From NCBI GenBank assembly GCA_030432695.1, contig JAUILN010000001.1:1047885-1111884 (forward strand): a stretch of 64,000 nucleotides of DNA. Reading direction: 5' to 3'. The notes under the pieces are model-generated. The model was given only the letters and a program-made list of their open reading frames with translations. It had not been told where the DNA came from and searched no databases. Position numbers and translations under genes: made by a program. The DNA comes from a bacterium (GTDB lineage Bacteria > Planctomycetota > UBA1135 > UBA2386). Position 1 is the stretch's first letter, and every line of letters starts with the position of its first letter. Below, piece by piece: positions 9,037 through 17,204 of this stretch.

Positions 9037-10407
9037 ATGCATCGACCTCTGACCCTCGCCGCCGTCCTAGTCGTCACGTCCCTCGCCACCGCGCAACCCG
9101 TCTACGAGTGGCGTCGCCACGACGGTGCGGTGAAGCCCCTGGCGCGGAACCACCACCGGATGGCATACGACGCCGCTCGCGGCGAGACGATCTTGTTCGG
9201 AGGTCGAACGGCCGGCGGCTTCCTCGGCGACACGTGGGCATACGACGGATCCGGGTGGCGGCAGATCCGGCCGCAGCACAGCCCGTTGGCCCGTGCGGAG
9301 CATGCGATGACCTACGACCCCCTGAGGCAACGGGTCGTCCTCTTCGGCGGCACCGACGGCGCGGACTTCGACGACATCTGGGAGTGGGACGGCAACGACT
9401 GGACGCAGGTTGCGCAGAGCGTTCGGAATCTGGGCCCGAACGGATCGTGCTGCTTCGATCCGAGGCTGGGCGAGGTCTTCTTCAACCGAAGAGCCACGAA
9501 CCTCTTGTGGAATGGAAGCAGGCTGCTCACGCCGAACGTCGCAACCCCGGACGCTGGCGCGGCTGGCGAGATCGTCTACGACGCCGGATTCGGCGGACCT
9601 GTCACGCCGTTCCTCTCAGGACTGAAGGTGTTCCGACCCGTCGAAGGTTGGGTGGATGCGGTCCAGGGATCCCTCTTTCAGTTGTTCAGCTACGCAATGG
9701 CGATCGATCCCGTCAGCCAACACATCGTGCTGCAGGGAGGGTCGGGCTCGATCGCGAACGGGAGATCCTCCGGTTTTCGCGAGACCTTCCTCTTCGACGG
9801 TTCCGCTTGGTCGCAGCTGCCGGATCTCCCCTCCCCACCAAGCGGTCGCTACCGACATGCGATGACATTCGATCTCCATCGGGAGGTCTTCGTTCACTTC
9901 GGCGGCGACACCAACCAGAGCATCGAGTTCACCGACGAGACCTGGGAGCTGGTTCGGGTCGAACCCGACGCGAGCTTCAAGCTCTTCGGGTCAGGCTGCT
10001 CCGGATCCTCGGCCACGACGCCGCTGCTCCAGCCGGAGACGCTGTTCAACTCCGTGCCCGTCCTCGGTGGGACGTTCACGCTGCGGCTTGATCGCGCGCC
10101 GAGCATGGATCCTGCATGGCTCGTCCTCGGCACCTCGAACACGAACTGGACCGGAGGCTCGCTCCCGTTGGACCTGACCGCGCTCGGCATGGCGGGGTGC
10201 CAACTCCTCGCATCGCCGAACATCGTCGAACCGATGATCACCGGGCTCGGCTCCGGTCGGCTGTGGATCACGTTGCCGATCCCGAGTGACCGCGCGTTCC
10301 TCGGCGCGGATTTCTACGTCCAAGCGATCTCGTCCGATCCGGCGGCGAATGCGCCCGGGTTGACCTGGAGCAACGGCGGGCACGGAGTGATCGGGATCAG
10401 GCCCTGA
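9037..10407 (+). CDS. Secreted kelch-like protein
   Basis: A 456-residue protein starting at MHRPLTLAAVLVVTSLATA, a clear signal peptide that decides this start over an in-frame ATG 30 bases upstream. The first 300 residues hold kelch-type blades with the pattern MxYDxxRxxxxLFGG (MAYDAARGETILFGG, MTYDPLRQRVVLFGG, MTFDLHREVFVHFGG), which should form a beta-propeller. The last 140 residues (FGSGCSG to IGIRP) form a compact domain whose layout recurs at the ends of the 53.5-kb and 62-kb secreted proteins. It is probably exported or surface-exposed, with unknown partner. It stands alone downstream of the 242-bp repeat. Confidence 0.85.
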   Translation: MHRPLTLAAVLVVTSLATAQPVYEWRRHDGAVKPLARNHHRMAYDAARGETILFGGRTAGGFLGDTWAYDGSGWRQIRPQHSPLARAEHAMTYDPLRQRVVLFGGTDGADFDDIWEWDGNDWTQVAQSVRNLGPNGSCCFDPRLGEVFFNRRATNLLWNGSRLLTPNVATPDAGAAGEIVYDAGFGGPVTPFLSGLKVFRPVEGWVDAVQGSLFQLFSYAMAIDPVSQHIVLQGGSGSIANGRSSGFRETFLFDGSAWSQLPDLPSPPSGRYRHAMTFDLHREVFVHFGGDTNQSIEFTDETWELVRVEPDASFKLFGSGCSGSSATTPLLQPETLFNSVPVLGGTFTLRLDRAPSMDPAWLVLGTSNTNWTGGSLPLDLTALGMAGCQLLASPNIVEPMITGLGSGRLWITLPIPSDRAFLGADFYVQAISSDPAANAPGLTWSNGGHGVIGIRP

Positions 10408-10465
10408 GGCCTAGGTGCGGCATCCCCAAACCGGCGCAGACTCTTGATCGACCCGACCACTTCGC

Positions 10466-10822
10466 ATGCGACACACGCAACGTCATCGCCCGACTCTCCT
10501 TCGCGGCCTTACCCGCTGGTCGTTGCTGCTCGGGAGCGCCTCGCTCATGGCTGCATCGGCGACGTTCATCGCGACGTGGATGACGTCGTTGGACTTTTCG
10601 CTCTATTCAGAACTCTCCGATCTCAACGCGAGGATGATCTGGATGCAGGTGACCTACGGCATGCTGGGCGGCCTTGCGTTGTTCTTCCTCGGAGCGACCG
10701 GACTGTTGGTCGCGATCGATCGAGGCGAGCATGTAGCCGAAGTCATCGCGACACGGATCGCTGCTGCTACCGGCCCCAGCTCGGAGCCCAAGGGCGAAGA
10801 GCAGGCGAGCGAGGATAAGTAG
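10466..10822 (+). CDS. Small membrane protein of unknown function
   Basis: A 118-residue protein with two predicted membrane segments, SLLLGSASLMAASATFIATW (about residues 19-38) and MLGGLALFFLGATGLLVAID (about 65-85), and a charged C-terminal tail ending KGEEQASEDK. It starts 58 bp after the kelch gene on the same strand, so the two may share a transcript. No family is recognised. It could be a small envelope subunit; codon composition is like the neighbours. Confidence 0.6.
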   Translation: MRHTQRHRPTLLRGLTRWSLLLGSASLMAASATFIATWMTSLDFSLYSELSDLNARMIWMQVTYGMLGGLALFFLGATGLLVAIDRGEHVAEVIATRIAAATGPSSEPKGEEQASEDK

Positions 10823-10847
10823 GACTCGCGCACCCACCCCTCGCCAC

Positions 10848-11845
10848 TCATGCCGCACCGGAGCGAGCCGTGGCGCGCGCCGTCTCCATCCCGACCAGAA
10901 TCTCACGCCGGACCAGACGGCCCGCCCCACACCGCGGACACGCGAGCGCGTCGAAGCCCGTCGTGCGGCGCAGGGCCTCCGCCCACGACTCGGTAGCCGG
11001 AGCCGACGTCGGAGGCGTGCCGGTCGATGCCGGCGATCCCGACTCCGACGACCCGACCGCCTCCTCCACCGCCGTGACCGCGACCGGAGGCTCGCCGCCG
11101 AGCAGCTCCCGCGCCGTCACGAGCTTCGTCCCCACACAACTCGACGCATGCAGCCCGTAGTGCCGCAGCCGCACGAAGCGACGCGGCAACACGTGCAGCA
11201 GAAACCGCCGCAGGAACTCCACGCCCGGAACCGTCGACTGCTTCTGGCGGTTGCCGTCGGCGTAGTCGCGGTAGGCGAAGGTGACCGAGCCGTCGGCGAC
11301 CTCCACGATCCGGTGGTTGCTGATCGCAACCCGGTGCGTGTACCGGCCGAGGTACGCGAAGACCTGCTCCGGCCCGCCGAACGGCGGCTTGCTGCAGACC
11401 ACCCACTCGCCGCTGTAGAGCTGGTGGCGGCGCATTGCCCAGACCGAGTCGTCGCGGAGCGCCGCGAGCTTGCCCGGCAGCTGCAACTCGCCCGCACGGC
11501 GCAGCTCCTCCAGCCGCGCCAGGAACTTCCCGCGGAACAGCCGCGCCAACGCGCGGACCGGCAGCAGGTAGCCGGGCCGCGCCGCGATCCACCGCTCGCC
11601 CTCGACGCTCAACCCGCCACCGGTCACCACGCAGTGGACGTGCGGATGGAAGTTCAACCGCTGCCCCCAGGTGTGCAGCACCGACGTGATGCCGAGCTCG
11701 ACGCCGAGCCTGCGCGGATCACGCGCCAGCTCTTGCAGGCTCCGCGCCGAAGCGTCGAACAAGGCCGTGAACAGCTCTCGCCGGTTGGCCAGCACCAGCG
11801 CGTGCAGGGCGCTCGGCAGCGTGAACACGACGTGGCAGCCTGAAA
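10848..11845 (-). pseudogene. IS91-family (HUH/Y2) transposase, 5'-truncated
   Basis: About 330 codons match the catalytic and C-terminal part of IS91-type rolling-circle transposases. The frame enters at CHVVFTLPSALHALVLANR, keeps the HUH motif in NFHPHVHCVVTGGG and the tyrosine region AYLGRYTHRVAISN, and ends with a CPRCG zinc-type motif. The N-terminal zinc-binding region of about 95 residues is missing. Homology stops abruptly at about 11845, next to the OLD-family gene that reads the other way. The remnant was therefore cut when the adjacent segment arrived or by deletion. It is unlikely to be functional. Confidence 0.82.
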
Positions 11846-11971
11846 TCGACAGAAGGTACTTGGAGCCGGCCTCTGGTCTACGTGAGCCTGCTTCTCTCCG
11901 CCGACGAGATTGCGCTCACTCAAGAAAGATTGCAGAGGACTCAACGAAAGCGTAGTTTCTCGCCTTCCACC

Positions 11972-14176
11972 ATGCGCATTCAAGACATCTACGCTTGTAA
12001 CTTCAAGAGCCTCAGGCAGACCCAAGTCCGCGGCTGCGGAGCCGTAAACGTTCTCATAGGGCGCAATAACGCTGGGAAGTCTAATATTCTCTCGGCGGTG
12101 GACTTGGTCATATCCCACCTCAGCGGGGGGGTTGTATCCCGCAAGTGGCCACAAGTTGTCTCTAGCGACATGATTTGCGACAGATCGCCAGGAGTGATTG
12201 CGCAGGTTGGAATCACCTTTGCCTGGGATGTGGATAGCAACCGACATATACGCGCAATACTAGAGAAAGAGGCCCCGCAACACACCAAGGCGATAGGGGC
12301 CCTAGAGGCCCAGACCAGCGTCTCTGCCATCGTTGGCTTCGACGCCAGCCTGGAGGGAATCATTTTCTTACAACACCTCGCGGCGGGCACCATAGAACAG
12401 GTGAATGGACGCCTGGAGGCGTCTGGCGTCGAGCTATTCTCCGCGACGCCCGACGCGGCGCATCAGCTTGCCTCCCTTTCGGATGAGCTGTCTGTATTAT
12501 CCAATACGATACAACGGCTTGAGCAAGTTCGGTCGAATGAAGATCTTGATATGGTTGCCGAGCATGGCTCATCATACTTAAGACACAGATATAGAAGGAC
12601 TCGCTTCTCGGGCGGCCATGACAGGGCTAGCGATATTATTGCAGACCTCGCCACCAAGACTAAGGGAAAGTCGGAGCTCGCAGACCTTCTAGATGCCAAG
12701 GTAGTCGAGCTGCAAGACGAGCGAAAGGAGCTCCAGGAGCGAGCGATTCCGTCTGAACTAAGCACCTTTTCTGGCGTAGTGCGGTCCGTGCCCTCTTATC
12801 TCGGCCGCATCATGGACCTGGTTGGAGGACTTAACATACTGAAACTTGGAGAGCGTCGTGAGCCCATTGGACGGGCGGAAGCCGATCAGCTCTTGGGCCT
12901 CAAGGTGAAGCGAGGAGGGGCCGAGCAGCTTCTGCGCGTCCAACAGACCGTGGAGGCCCTTCTCGGAGTGAGGATCGACGCCTTTAGAAGCGAGGATAGT
13001 CACAGGTCAGATCACGCAGAGCTTGATGTTGACGAGTTCTTGGTCGATGCGAATGGCGCAGGTGTCCGCGAGGCGCTTCGTCTCATCATCGATCTTGAGC
13101 TTACCGCTCCTGATGTTGTGCTTCTGGAAGAGCCAGAAGTCCACCTCCATCCTGGACTCGAAAGCGCCTTGGAAGGATATCTCCGCAAGAAGAGCGAAGA
13201 GTGCCAGATGTTTGTGACAACGCACTCAACCAACTTTGTTGATGCGGTGGACTTCCAAAATGTGTACGTGGTCAGGCGTGACCGCTGGAAACACACCGAG
13301 TGTAAACCGGTGGGAGGGGCCGATGATGCATGGCAGATCCCAGCTGAGATTGGACTTCGCCTCAGCACGCTATTCATGTTTGATCGGCTTGTATTTGTCG
13401 AGGGGCCCTCCGACGAATCTGTGCTGCGTGAGTTCGCCGTAAAGCTGGGAGCGGACTTAGCCCGCGCCGGAGTAGGATTCGTTCACATGGGAGGGGTCCG
13501 CAATTATGTTCACTATGCCGCACGCGCCACCCTCGACCTCTTGAGTAAGCGCAATATCCCAATGTGGTTCGTCGTTGACCGAGATGAAAGGGACGATAAG
13601 CAGGTCGCGGCGATGATGGATCGACTTGGCGGTGAGGCACGGTTGTTTGTGCTGGAGCGAAGAGAACTTGAGAACTACCTTCTCGTTCCGGATGCCCTCC
13701 GCAAGCATCTCGCGTCTATTCGATCTATTGAGAGCGAAGAATTGCCAAGCATCGCCGACTTGGAGTCTGACATCCAGGAGATCGCGCTCGACCTCGTCGA
13801 TCGTGTGCAGGAACTCAGGCTGTCCGAGTTGCTGCTCGCGCCCGTGTTTCCTAGCAGATTCAGTAGCCAAGACGCGCTAGATGAAAAGCTTGAGGCGGCG
13901 CGAGAAGAGCTTCTCGGGCGCATTAAGAGGATCGACGCAGAAGCGAGCAGGATCCAAGACGAGCTGAACACAGAATGGAGCCAGAGATGCCGATTTCTTG
14001 CACCCGGCAGCGATATCCTCGATGGCGTGCTTCAACGACATAAGGCAAGTTTCAGTAAGCGCCGCGGGGATGGGCTGCGTATTGCGAGGCAAATGTGCGC
14101 TCAGAGCATCGACGCCACTCTCGCAGCTTTCGTAAAGAATATCGCTGGCAGCGGAAGCGCCAAGCCCAGTAGTTAG
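11972..14176 (+). CDS. OLD-family ATP-dependent endonuclease (ABC ATPase + TOPRIM)
   Basis: A 734-residue protein. The ATG at 11972 gives MRIQDIYACNFKSLRQ, the standard start of this family, and is preferred over an in-frame GTG at 11882. Walker A is GRNNAGKSN (residues 30-38). The Walker B region is DVVLLEEPEVHLHPG, followed by FVTTHSTNFVD. The TOPRIM nuclease domain shows VFVEGPSDESVLREF and VVDRDERDD, followed by a helical C-terminus. OLD proteins cleave DNA under ATP control, and many act in anti-phage defence, alone or with a partner. No UvrD-like helicase (Gabija partner) is adjacent. The gene is visibly less GC-rich than the flanking genes, which suggests horizontal transfer. A defence role is inferred. 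Confidence 0.88.
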   Translation: MRIQDIYACNFKSLRQTQVRGCGAVNVLIGRNNAGKSNILSAVDLVISHLSGGVVSRKWPQVVSSDMICDRSPGVIAQVGITFAWDVDSNRHIRAILEKEAPQHTKAIGALEAQTSVSAIVGFDASLEGIIFLQHLAAGTIEQVNGRLEASGVELFSATPDAAHQLASLSDELSVLSNTIQRLEQVRSNEDLDMVAEHGSSYLRHRYRRTRFSGGHDRASDIIADLATKTKGKSELADLLDAKVVELQDERKELQERAIPSELSTFSGVVRSVPSYLGRIMDLVGGLNILKLGERREPIGRAEADQLLGLKVKRGGAEQLLRVQQTVEALLGVRIDAFRSEDSHRSDHAELDVDEFLVDANGAGVREALRLIIDLELTAPDVVLLEEPEVHLHPGLESALEGYLRKKSEECQMFVTTHSTNFVDAVDFQNVYVVRRDRWKHTECKPVGGADDAWQIPAEIGLRLSTLFMFDRLVFVEGPSDESVLREFAVKLGADLARAGVGFVHMGGVRNYVHYAARATLDLLSKRNIPMWFVVDRDERDDKQVAAMMDRLGGEARLFVLERRELENYLLVPDALRKHLASIRSIESEELPSIADLESDIQEIALDLVDRVQELRLSELLLAPVFPSRFSSQDALDEKLEAAREELLGRIKRIDAEASRIQDELNTEWSQRCRFLAPGSDILDGVLQRHKASFSKRRGDGLRIARQMCAQSIDATLAAFVKNIAGSGSAKPSS

Positions 14177-14503
14177 CCCGTCCTATCCGAAAACTCAAAC
14201 GGCACGGATTGCGGCCCTCCCTGGCTGAATCGAACAGCCCTGGCTGGTTCCGCCGCCTCGAACTCACCCAACCTACACCCCGAGGGAGTATGCCCTGGCC
14301 CGGATCTACCGCTTGAGCCAGCGCGTCCCGAAGCTTGGGGCCTCGCGCTACGCAGCAGCCCTGCGGTAGTTTCTCACCAGCCTGCGCGCTCGCTGTTCAC
14401 GACGAGGCTGACGAACGTCGCATGACCTCCAGTATGTGACCTGATGCGCTACTGATTCAAATGGTCGGCCGGTCGGTCAGTCGGCTCTCGCGACGTAGCG
14501 ACC
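14177..14503. other. Intergenic stretch with a 26-bp sequence repeated at 53.3 kb
   Basis: No gene is seen. Bases 14415-14440 match 53334-53359 in 25 of 26 positions (same orientation, starting ACGTCGCATGACC). Its nature is unknown; it may be a piece of an insertion-sequence end. Confidence 0.5.
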
Positions 14504-15262
14504 TCAACCAGAGAGCACCGGGAAGAACAGACTCTTCGCAGCCTTTGCTTCGAGCCTCGCGTACTGATCCTTACAGGCGCAGCTCCGGGCACAGTCCCTC
14601 CGCTTGAGTGGGACATCAAGGCCGGAGTCGGTCATGGCTGATCTAAGCGCCCCCACGGCCACGCTGTATAGACCTCGTCCGCCCTGATCAGTGCGCCGTG
14701 GATGATCAACAATTATGTGATCCAGGTAGGGCTCAAGGGGCAACTCACCACCGCAATGCCTCAGAACAATCATTTGCCCAAAGGTCCCGCGCTGGAATCC
14801 ATCGCGCAGATCCTTCTTTGACTGAAGCCATCTCTTATTGGCCGGCACCCCCTTCCATTTCGTCGGATTGTCCCTAGTGACCCATACCTTTCCGGTCCTC
14901 CCCCTCCGCAGCACATCGACACGCAGAACGAATGTTACGGGGCCGTAGAGATTCCTTCGAGAGGCGCGCCGATGGATGTCGACCGAGTCAAGAAATACGT
15001 CATACCACACACTATAACGCTTATCTAGGGCGTCCGAAGCCTGGGGCGTCTGAGCGAGGCCGCGGCGCTCTACACTGCCTCGCGACAGAAGCGACCCTTC
15101 ACGGATGAAGTGGCAGGCCGTCAAGACCGTATTTGCGTGATGCAGATGCGTGACACCCGCGTCCGCAACGGCCTCATGAACGACTCTGGAAGGAAGATCC
15201 ATGTCACCACCATACCGCCACACCAGAACGCCCTCGCGAGCATTCACTGCAAGGTGAAGCAA
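14504..15262 (-). CDS. Unrecognised protein with weak DarT/ART-like layout
   Basis: A 252-residue frame. An internal ATG at 15202 (MDLPSRVVHEAVADAG) is an alternative start just before the first conserved-looking block. Distinctive segments are THLHHANTVLTACHFIREGSLLSRG, QTPQASDALDKRYSVWYDVFLDSVDIH, NLYGPVTFVLRVDVL and VWVTRDNPTKW. The H-x-x-N / FIREG-LLSRG / YGPVTFV arrangement is faintly like DarT-type or other ADP-ribosyltransferase-fold proteins, but I cannot confirm catalytic residues. The C-terminus has two close cysteines (CARSCACK). It converges on the OLD nuclease from the other side of a 327-bp gap, so it may be part of the same defence-type island. Function unknown. Confidence 0.6.
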   Translation of the reverse strand: MLHLAVNAREGVLVWRYGGDMDLPSRVVHEAVADAGVTHLHHANTVLTACHFIREGSLLSRGSVERRGLAQTPQASDALDKRYSVWYDVFLDSVDIHRRASRRNLYGPVTFVLRVDVLRRGRTGKVWVTRDNPTKWKGVPANKRWLQSKKDLRDGFQRGTFGQMIVLRHCGGELPLEPYLDHIIVDHPRRTDQGGRGLYSVAVGALRSAMTDSGLDVPLKRRDCARSCACKDQYARLEAKAAKSLFFPVLSG

Positions 15263-15527
15263 GAACGGGGAACGGGGTCGCGCTGCCCCGAAGCCGTGTC
15301 CCGCCGAAAGAACTAGACCTCACCCACCTCCACGATGCCGCGGTCCGCACTTGCCAGCGATGGCCACGCCCTTCGAGTCTGAGGATCCGTCACAGTTTGA
15401 GGGCTCGCCGGGCTGCCACGCGGGCCAGTGAGCGAAGCACATGGTCCGGCACGCCTTCGAGCTGAGCAAGCCCGTCGTCGCGCCTCCGCCTGATCCAGCA
15501 TCGGAGCCGCGCCGCCAGACGTCGCCG

Positions 15528-15536
15528 TGATATCAT
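15528..15536 (+). promoter_or_regulatory. Candidate extended -10 promoter before the ParB-type remnant
   Basis: TGATATCAT fits an extended -10 element (TGn-TATnAT). An equivalent TGCTATGAT lies at the same relative place before the intact methyltransferase, 28 bp and 27 bp respectively upstream of the conserved leader. Confidence 0.4.
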
Positions 15537-15555
15537 CCGCACTGCCGAGCCCCCC

Positions 15556-15608
15556 GTCCAAGCCCACCTCCAAGCGGCTCATCCCCAGTCTGGAGATTCT
15601 CCTTGGAC
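15556..15608 (+). repeat. Conserved leader sequence, copy 1
   Basis: A leader of about 53 bp shared with 17075-17130 and, less exactly, 54155-54208. The ends GTCCAAG and CTTGGAC are complementary in copies 1 and 2, so the transcript could form a closed 5' structure. The core CACCTCCAAGCGGCTC is kept. The right end contains the TTG that may start the downstream gene in copies 1 and 3. Confidence 0.6.
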
Positions 15609-15822
15609 ACTCATGGCGCGCCGCCGGTCGAGACCGTTCCGATCGAACGCCTGTTCTGTAGCCCCACGAACCCCCGCCGGAACGACGCCGCCGTCCCCCA
15701 CGTCGCAGCCAGCATCCGCCGCTTCGGCTGGCAGCAGCCGATCGTGGCCCGGCCCTCGGGCGAGGCCATCGCGGGTAACACCCGCCTAAAAGTCGCCCAG
15801 GAGCTGGGCATGCCCAAGGCTA
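15603..15822 (+). pseudogene. ParB-like N-terminal domain remnant of a DNA methyltransferase
   Basis: From a TTG start the frame reads MDTHGAPPVETVPIERLFC, then a ParB/Srx-like segment with NPRRN, GWQQPIVARPSGEAIAGNTRLKVAQELGM. Homology stops near 15822. After that the frame continues open to 16307 with composition unlike the domain and no recognisable methylase motifs. A sister fragment at 54202 shares both the leader and this domain and continues a little further (TEVPVWWFEGSN). The intact relative at 17205 shows the full architecture of ParB domain followed by N4/N6 methylase. This copy has therefore lost its catalytic part. Confidence 0.7.
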
Positions 15823-16413
15823 CCGGCGGAGGAAGCGAGATCAGGAAGGGTGCATGCTACTCTGTCGAAGATCCGTGGGCGACAACCCCTACGGCTCCTT
15901 TCTGCGACAGGTCCCACACCGGTGACGAACCCGTCCCGCGCGGGGTCTGCATCGCCGAATACAGTCAGCCCCTTCCAGCAGCCATGACATCACACAGTAC
16001 GTCCTCGAAGTTTAAGACACGTAGCCATCGACAGTTAATTGTCTGCCGTGACGCCGGTGCTGGTCATCCATCGAACGACCTTGAAGACTCTCGCACATAC
16101 TCCGCGGGAGAAACAGTGGAACTACAACTCGACACGGCCATGCCAGCACACCATCCAGACTCGCTTCGAGCGTCGGTCGTGTCCGATGGCGAACGGATCA
16201 AGGTGCGCGCTCTTCACTCCGTCTTCTCCAGAGATCGCGGCCGGATCATAAGCGCAGGCGACACTTTCGTAATAGATAGATGCTCAGTCTTTGTTGTCTG
16301 GCGATAGCCTCGATACTGACGCACTGGGCCGCAGGCTGGGGCGGATTGTACACGCGTTGTACAAATACGCACTCACGACAAGACCCCAGTACTTCCATTC
16401 GGAATCCCTATAT

Positions 16414-16974
16414 ATGACCACGCCGACGAGCGAAGCCCTTCTTGAGGAGTCAGATCGCGGATGCGTCTTGCTCGGAGCCGCAGTTCTCGAAGAGTGCATC
16501 GAAGAACTGTTCCACACAGTATTCATCCATAATGGAATATCCAAACGAATACAGGATTCCCTCTTTGGGTCGAATGGTCCGCTCTCTACTTTCTCATCGA
16601 AGATCAAGATGGCCTACTCGCTTGGATTCGTCTCGAAGCATATTTACGAGGATCTCGATGCCATTCGACGGGTAAGAAATGACTTCGCGCACACATCCCG
16701 CAGCGTAGACTTCTTGAGTAGTGAAACTTCGGAGGTGCTTGAGGGGCTGCACTGCGTCCAGGAGTTCAAGGACGCGCTACCGCGTTATTCGCTGTCCACG
16801 GAAAAATCGGTAAGCGAGGCCGAGATGCGAGTCGCGGGCTACATAAAGCGAACTAAATCACTCTTTGTCATTGGAGTTCAGAATCTGAAACTGGGCGTTC
16901 TGCGGGCCAGAATGACTCTGGAAGGCATTCCTGATTGCCCAGGCCCCACTAGCGAGGGGCCAGCAAAAGGCTGA
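16414..16974 (+). CDS. MltR-like (mannitol-repressor superfamily) protein with HEPN-like motif
   Basis: A 186-residue protein from the ATG at 16414; the frame is open further upstream to a weak TTG at 16291. The helical core reads SDRGCVLLGAAVLEECIEELF, FGSNGPLSTFSSKIKMAYSLGFV and LDAIRRVRNDFAH, the pattern of MltR/DUF4145-like proteins. RNDFAH matches the R-x4-H arrangement of HEPN RNases. MltR itself is a transcriptional repressor of mannitol genes, but stand-alone relatives occur in defence islands with unknown roles. No mannitol genes are nearby, so a metabolic role is unlikely here. The base composition is lower in GC than the flanking methyltransferase gene. Confidence 0.7.
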   Translation: MTTPTSEALLEESDRGCVLLGAAVLEECIEELFHTVFIHNGISKRIQDSLFGSNGPLSTFSSKIKMAYSLGFVSKHIYEDLDAIRRVRNDFAHTSRSVDFLSSETSEVLEGLHCVQEFKDALPRYSLSTEKSVSEAEMRVAGYIKRTKSLFVIGVQNLKLGVLRARMTLEGIPDCPGPTSEGPAKG

Positions 16975-17046
16975 TGATCTGCAAGCCCCGAGCACATCCC
17001 TGGCGGTGCTGGTAGTCCGCAAGGCTCCGCAGCTACGCGCCAGCCG

Positions 17047-17055
17047 TGCTATGAT
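17047..17055 (+). promoter_or_regulatory. Candidate extended -10 promoter of the ParB-methyltransferase
   Basis: TGCTATGAT matches an extended -10 element. It is placed like the one before the remnant at 15.5 kb, and no good -35 box is visible. Confidence 0.45.
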
Positions 17056-17074
17056 CGGCTTGACTTAGCCACCC

Positions 17075-17130
17075 GTCCAAGCGCACCTCCAAGCGGCTCC
17101 CCGACCCCGCATGGAGTTCCCGCCTTGGAC
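17075..17130 (+). repeat. Conserved leader sequence, copy 2, with possible leader peptide
   Basis: It keeps the complementary ends GTCCAAG/CTTGGAC and the CACCTCCAAGCGGCTC core of copy 1. A TTG at 17125 opens a 27-codon frame (MDTARRPRP...) whose stop TGA overlaps the methyltransferase ATG (ATGA at 17205-17208). The leader could therefore encode a short coupled peptide or be a remnant of an older gene start. Confidence 0.55.
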
Positions 17131-17204
17131 ACCGCCCGCCGGCCCCGCCCGGATGACCGCGCCACCCTGATCACCGCCCAGCCTCCCGCCCCGGAGGCCA
17201 CGCG

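Noticed and set aside
11972..14176. Gabija system based on the OLD-like nuclease
   Set aside because: No UvrD/GajB helicase gene is adjacent on either side.
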